64,000 nucleotides of DNA from Spirochaetota bacterium (GTDB taxonomy: Bacteria > Spirochaetota > Spirochaetia > Treponematales > Rectinemataceae), in NCBI GenBank assembly GCA_029265255.1, contig JAJUJQ010000001.1, positions 62,001 to 126,000 on the forward strand. The letters run 5' to 3'. Below, piece by piece: positions 61,304 to 64,000 of this stretch. Each line of letters begins with the position of its first letter. Position 1 is the first letter of the stretch. The notes beneath the pieces were generated by a model. The model did not search any database. It was not told the DNA's origin and worked only from the letters and a program-made list of their open reading frames with translations. The position numbers were made by a program, and so were the translations under genes.

Positions 61304-62365
61304 ATGTCTGTTTTATCGTATTATATTGAAGTTCCTTCTCCGCTTCATGCCATTGCTCTTGAAGAATGTCTTGTTGAATCCTGGTCAGGCGATGGGATTC
61401 TGTTTTTGCTCTATGTCAATAAACCTTCAGTAATTATTGGCAGAAACCAGAATTATTGGCGAGAGGTTTCGCCTCGTTGTGCGGTCCCCGTGTACCGGAG
61501 AACATCGGGTGGTGGAGCGGTGTATCATGATGAAGGAAACCTGAACTGGGCATTCATCGTACCGCGAGCCATCCACAATCAGGAAGAAGAACTACGACGT
61601 ATTACTGACGCACTCGCGCGCCTCGGGTTCCCGGCGTTTCAGGGATCACGGGGAGGGCTCTTTTTGCGCCTGCCAGATGGCGAAGGAAACGCCAAAATCG
61701 GTGGAACCGCACGGCGGTTCGGGACGCGCAATATCCTCCATCACGGCACGCTGCTCGTGCACGCGAATCTCGCACGTATGAAAGCCTCCTTGGGGGGCAT
61801 ACCGATCCAGGAAGACACTTCGATTTCCTCCGTGCCTGCGACCACGGTCAATCTCAGCTCTTTTGTTCCGAATCTATCAATAGATATGGTGGCCGATCAC
61901 CTTGCGTGGCATCTTACCGGCAAGCCTGCCTCGACAGTTCGCCTTGAGGAATTAATTTCAAATGGTTCTTTCGTTGAGACAACAGATCGAGACCGCGCCG
62001 CTCTCGGAAGGACACCGGCGCTCCTGTCCGAAGACCTCGAGTTCCAGGTGCTCGATCAGCGCAGACCGATTCAGCTGAGCGGTGAACGGTTCAATGCCAT
62101 TATGCGGGAACTTGGGTCTGAGGCTTGGATTTTTAAAAAGCCCCCCTTCTTCTCCGTTTCGCTCCTGGCCGCGGGACATGATATCGAACTAAAAATAGAG
62201 GATTGTCATATTGTGGATATTGCGGCAAATGAGGGTTCTCTGAGCGACGCGGTGCGAGCGCTGGGCGATCGGTACCGTGGAAAAGCATTTTCTTTCAATC
62301 TGTATCAGGAAATACGGAACGAATTTGAAAAGGAGCGTATGTCATGGAATACAATGAAACCGTAA
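61304..62365 (+). CDS. lplA: Lipoate-protein ligase
   Basis: A 353-aa cytoplasmic enzyme that attaches lipoate to E2 or GcvH proteins using ATP. ATG 61304 is taken; the earlier in-frame part overlaps the terminator of the preceding gene. Motifs are RRTSGGGAVYHDEGNLNWAFIVP near 65-88 and KIGGTARRFGTRNILHHGTLLVH near 142-164 with the catalytic Lys. A C-terminal accessory domain (about 245-353) is present. The gene sits before pdhA and pdhB, whose complex needs lipoylation. Confidence 0.93.
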   Translation: MSVLSYYIEVPSPLHAIALEECLVESWSGDGILFLLYVNKPSVIIGRNQNYWREVSPRCAVPVYRRTSGGGAVYHDEGNLNWAFIVPRAIHNQEEELRRITDALARLGFPAFQGSRGGLFLRLPDGEGNAKIGGTARRFGTRNILHHGTLLVHANLARMKASLGGIPIQEDTSISSVPATTVNLSSFVPNLSIDMVADHLAWHLTGKPASTVRLEELISNGSFVETTDRDRAALGRTPALLSEDLEFQVLDQRRPIQLSGERFNAIMRELGSEAWIFKKPPFFSVSLLAAGHDIELKIEDCHIVDIAANEGSLSDAVRALGDRYRGKAFSFNLYQEIRNEFEKERMSWNTMKP

Positions 62366-62793
62366 GCGCGGCATATGCGCTGGTGGACGAAGTCAAGTTC
62401 GGCATTCTCGCGACCGTGGATGCCGCGGGCATGGTGTGGCAGCGTTGGATGAGTCCTATTTTGCTGCCGCGCATACCCGAATCGCTCTTCAGCGTCAGTT
62501 CTGTCCGGTTCAGGAAAATTGCCCACATCAAAGCTCACCCGCAAGTATCCTGGATGTTTCAGACACCTTCGCTCGATCGGATTGCGACATTTCGTGGAAG
62601 CGCGTTCATTATTCAGGATCCCATGCTCTCCGCGGAAGTGCTTGAAGTAATAGGGCCGCGTCTCCGTGTATTCTGGAAATATTCAGCGGACCCATCCGAC
62701 ATGATCGTGATCGAGACCCATATTGAAGAGATAGAATATTTTGTGCCCCTAAAAGGAATTAAAGAACGAGTTGAGGTGGCGCGCCATGACTGA
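62344..62793 (+). CDS. Pyridoxamine 5'-phosphate oxidase-like FMN split-barrel protein
   Basis: A 149-aa cytoplasmic protein overlapping lplA by 22 bp and pdhA by 8 bp. KFGILATVDAAGMVWQRWMSPI and SVRFRKIAHIKAHPQVSWMF match the general-stress-protein 26 branch of the PNPOx-like fold. It probably binds FMN or another flavin; no substrate is known. Its placement inside the lipoate/pyruvate dehydrogenase operon is odd and may be regulatory or protective. Confidence 0.85.
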   Translation: MEYNETVSAAYALVDEVKFGILATVDAAGMVWQRWMSPILLPRIPESLFSVSSVRFRKIAHIKAHPQVSWMFQTPSLDRIATFRGSAFIIQDPMLSAEVLEVIGPRLRVFWKYSADPSDMIVIETHIEEIEYFVPLKGIKERVEVARHD

Positions 62794-63739
62794 TGACGTG
62801 ATGTTGACGATGCTGCGTACGATGCAGCGCATACGAATGTTTGAAGAAAAAGCTGGCATGATGTACGGGCTGCGGAAAATCGGCGGATTTTGTCATTTGT
62901 ATACAGGGCAAGAAGCCGTTGCGGTCGGCGCGATCTCGGTTCTCGATTTGACAAAGGATTATGTGCTCACTGCGTACCGCGATCACGGCCACGCCATAGC
63001 CTGCGGCGTGGAGCCCAAAGTCGCCATGGCAGAGCTGTTCGGCAAGGTGACCGGGTGCTCACGCGGCAAGGGCGGCTCGATGCATTTCTTTGATGCCTCA
63101 AAGCATTTTCTTGGTGGAAACGGCATCGTGGGCGCGCAGATTCCGGTTGCCACCGGTGTTGCGTTTGCCCAGCAGTATCAGGGCTCGGACGGGGTGACCC
63201 TGTGCTTTTTCGGTGATGGAGCGTTCCACCAGGGCTCAGTGCATGAAAGCTTCAATTTGGCCAGAATCTGGAATTTACCAATTGTTTATATTGTCGAGAA
63301 TAATCAATGGGGCATGGGTACCAGCTGGAAAAAGGTATCGGCGGTGCACGATTTCGCTCAGACCGCTGCGGCGTATGGCATGAAAGGCTACACCTGCGAG
63401 GGCCTCGATGTGCTCGATGTCCGCAGGACTGTCGAGCTGGCAGTCGCCGATGCGCGAAAGGGTGAGCCTTCGCTGATTGAAGCGCGCACATACCGGTATA
63501 AAGGCCATTCGATGAGTGATCCGCAGAAATACCGGACCCGCGAGGAAATTGAAGCGTATCGCGCGCGCGATGCTATCGCGCGATTCAAGGCTCTGCTCGA
63601 GGAAAAGGGAATTCTTGACCCCTCCGCGTGGAAGCAAATGGAAGAGGATATCGCGCGCGAAATGGACGAGGCGGTTGCGTTCGCGGAAGCGAGCCCCGAG
63701 CCAGCGGTTTCGGAACTGTATACCGATATCTATGCCTGA
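62786..63739 (+). CDS. pdhA: Pyruvate dehydrogenase E1 component, alpha subunit
   Basis: A 317-aa thiamin-diphosphate enzyme subunit decarboxylating pyruvate (or a related 2-oxo acid) in the heterotetrameric E1. ThDP motif GDGAFHQGSVHESFNLARIWNLP ending in VENN near 160-193 is complete. GFCHLYTGQEAVAVGA near 34-49 and TYRYKGHSMSDPQKYRTREE near 237-256 (phospho-loop region) are typical of PdhA. Start ATG 62786 overlaps the FMN protein. A branched-chain 2-oxo acid or acetoin dehydrogenase is possible but the motif set fits PdhA best. Confidence 0.94.
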   Translation: MTDDVMLTMLRTMQRIRMFEEKAGMMYGLRKIGGFCHLYTGQEAVAVGAISVLDLTKDYVLTAYRDHGHAIACGVEPKVAMAELFGKVTGCSRGKGGSMHFFDASKHFLGGNGIVGAQIPVATGVAFAQQYQGSDGVTLCFFGDGAFHQGSVHESFNLARIWNLPIVYIVENNQWGMGTSWKKVSAVHDFAQTAAAYGMKGYTCEGLDVLDVRRTVELAVADARKGEPSLIEARTYRYKGHSMSDPQKYRTREEIEAYRARDAIARFKALLEEKGILDPSAWKQMEEDIAREMDEAVAFAEASPEPAVSELYTDIYA

Positions 63740-63751
63740 GGGAGGGCGCGC

Positions 63752-64000
63752 ATGGCGGAGATGACATATCGCGAAGCGCTGAACAGGGCGCTCGATGAAG
63801 AAATGAAACGGGATGAGCGGGTGTTTCTTATTGGCGAGGAAGTAGGCGAGTATGATGGCGCTTACAAGGTGTCACGCGGCCTTCTCGCGACATATGGACC
63901 TAAACGCGTCAAGGACACACCGATTTCCGAGCTTGGTTTTACTGGTCTTGGCATTGGAGCTGCGCTCGCTGGCCTTCGGCCGGTAGTTGAGTGGATGACC
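63752..64000 (+). CDS. pdhB: Pyruvate dehydrogenase E1 component, beta subunit (3' end outside)
   Basis: Starts at ATG 63752, 12 bases after pdhA, behind GGGAGGG. The 83 visible codons read [19 protein letters not shown], then [22 protein letters not shown] and [21 protein letters not shown], the conserved N-terminal region of PdhB. The rest lies beyond the window. Confidence 0.95.
   Translation, partial: MAEMTYREALNRALDEEMKRDERVFLIGEEVGEYDGAYKVSRGLLATYGPKRVKDTPISELGFTGLGIGAALAGLRPVVEWMT

Noticed and set aside
1..64000. CRISPR arrays, insertion sequences, phage genes, integrases, rRNA genes
   Set aside because: Looked for repeats, transposase or recombinase motifs and rRNA-like stretches; none seen.

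Overview
The window is a gene-dense piece of a bacterial chromosome with a GC content somewhat above 50 percent. It most probably comes from a member of the Spirochaetota. The reasons are an EF-G of the mitochondrial EF-G1 type (P-loop AHIDSGKTT), a cyclophilin-FKBP fusion on one lipoprotein, several short spirochaete-style lipoboxes (VSSVSC-like, LVLFSC, LTLSC), and frequent GTG and TTG starts. This is inferred from protein character; no 16S gene is present. I found no phage, insertion sequence, CRISPR array or integrase.

Layout. 1-2012: a B12-binding sensor with CarH-type light-sensing residues, overlapping by 4 bp a PAS-GGDEF diguanylate cyclase. 2035-7313: a complete liv-type branched-chain amino acid ABC operon ending in a small exported protein. 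7340-13230: a HAD phosphatase, a large metallopeptidase/propeller/beta-barrel protein, an iron alcohol dehydrogenase, a small membrane protein and tRNA-Ala. 13231-17538: an RlmL-like rRNA methyltransferase, then zwf-pgl and a GH16-like enzyme. 17575-20416 (minus): EF-G followed by a RecA-like ATPase. 20622-26208: OsmC, an MFS exporter, a secreted protein, the dual PPIase, dCMP deaminase, a YmdB-family protein with a lost metal site, and an RseC-like protein. 26218-28420: a two-gene operon of exported flavoproteins with a palindromic promoter.

28472-37124: a DUF434 protein, carboxylesterase, GH13 amylase, and a minus-strand polyphosphate cluster (Ppx/GppA-HD, PPK1, NagD-like). 37219-45476: an SH3 lipoprotein, an ABC-F ATPase, a TPR-like lipoprotein, DUF554, an acyltransferase/zinc-ribbon membrane pair and a DEAD-box helicase. 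45595-46368: initiator tRNA, then a 660-bp intergenic stretch holding a perfect 14-bp stem-loop, a strong promoter and a 16-bp operator. 46369-52118: a YtfQRT/YjfF-like sugar ABC operon followed by a CDP-alcohol phosphatidyltransferase. 52228-54412: a gamma-glutamyltransferase and YjbQ. 54546-60367: a ferric-type ABC importer and then speD-speE. 60470-61267: an abundant-looking Ala/Lys-rich lipoprotein. 61304-64000: lipoate ligase, an FMN split-barrel protein and the E1 alpha and beta subunits of pyruvate dehydrogenase; E1 beta runs off the edge.

The genes suggest a heterotrophic, envelope-rich bacterium that imports amino acids, sugars and iron (or a similar ligand), degrades alpha- and beta-glucans, runs the oxidative pentose phosphate entry steps and lipoylated pyruvate dehydrogenase, and makes polyphosphate and spermidine. 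The most unusual signal is the first gene pair: a stand-alone cobalamin light-sensor domain translationally coupled to a diguanylate cyclase, which would link light or B12 status to c-di-GMP.
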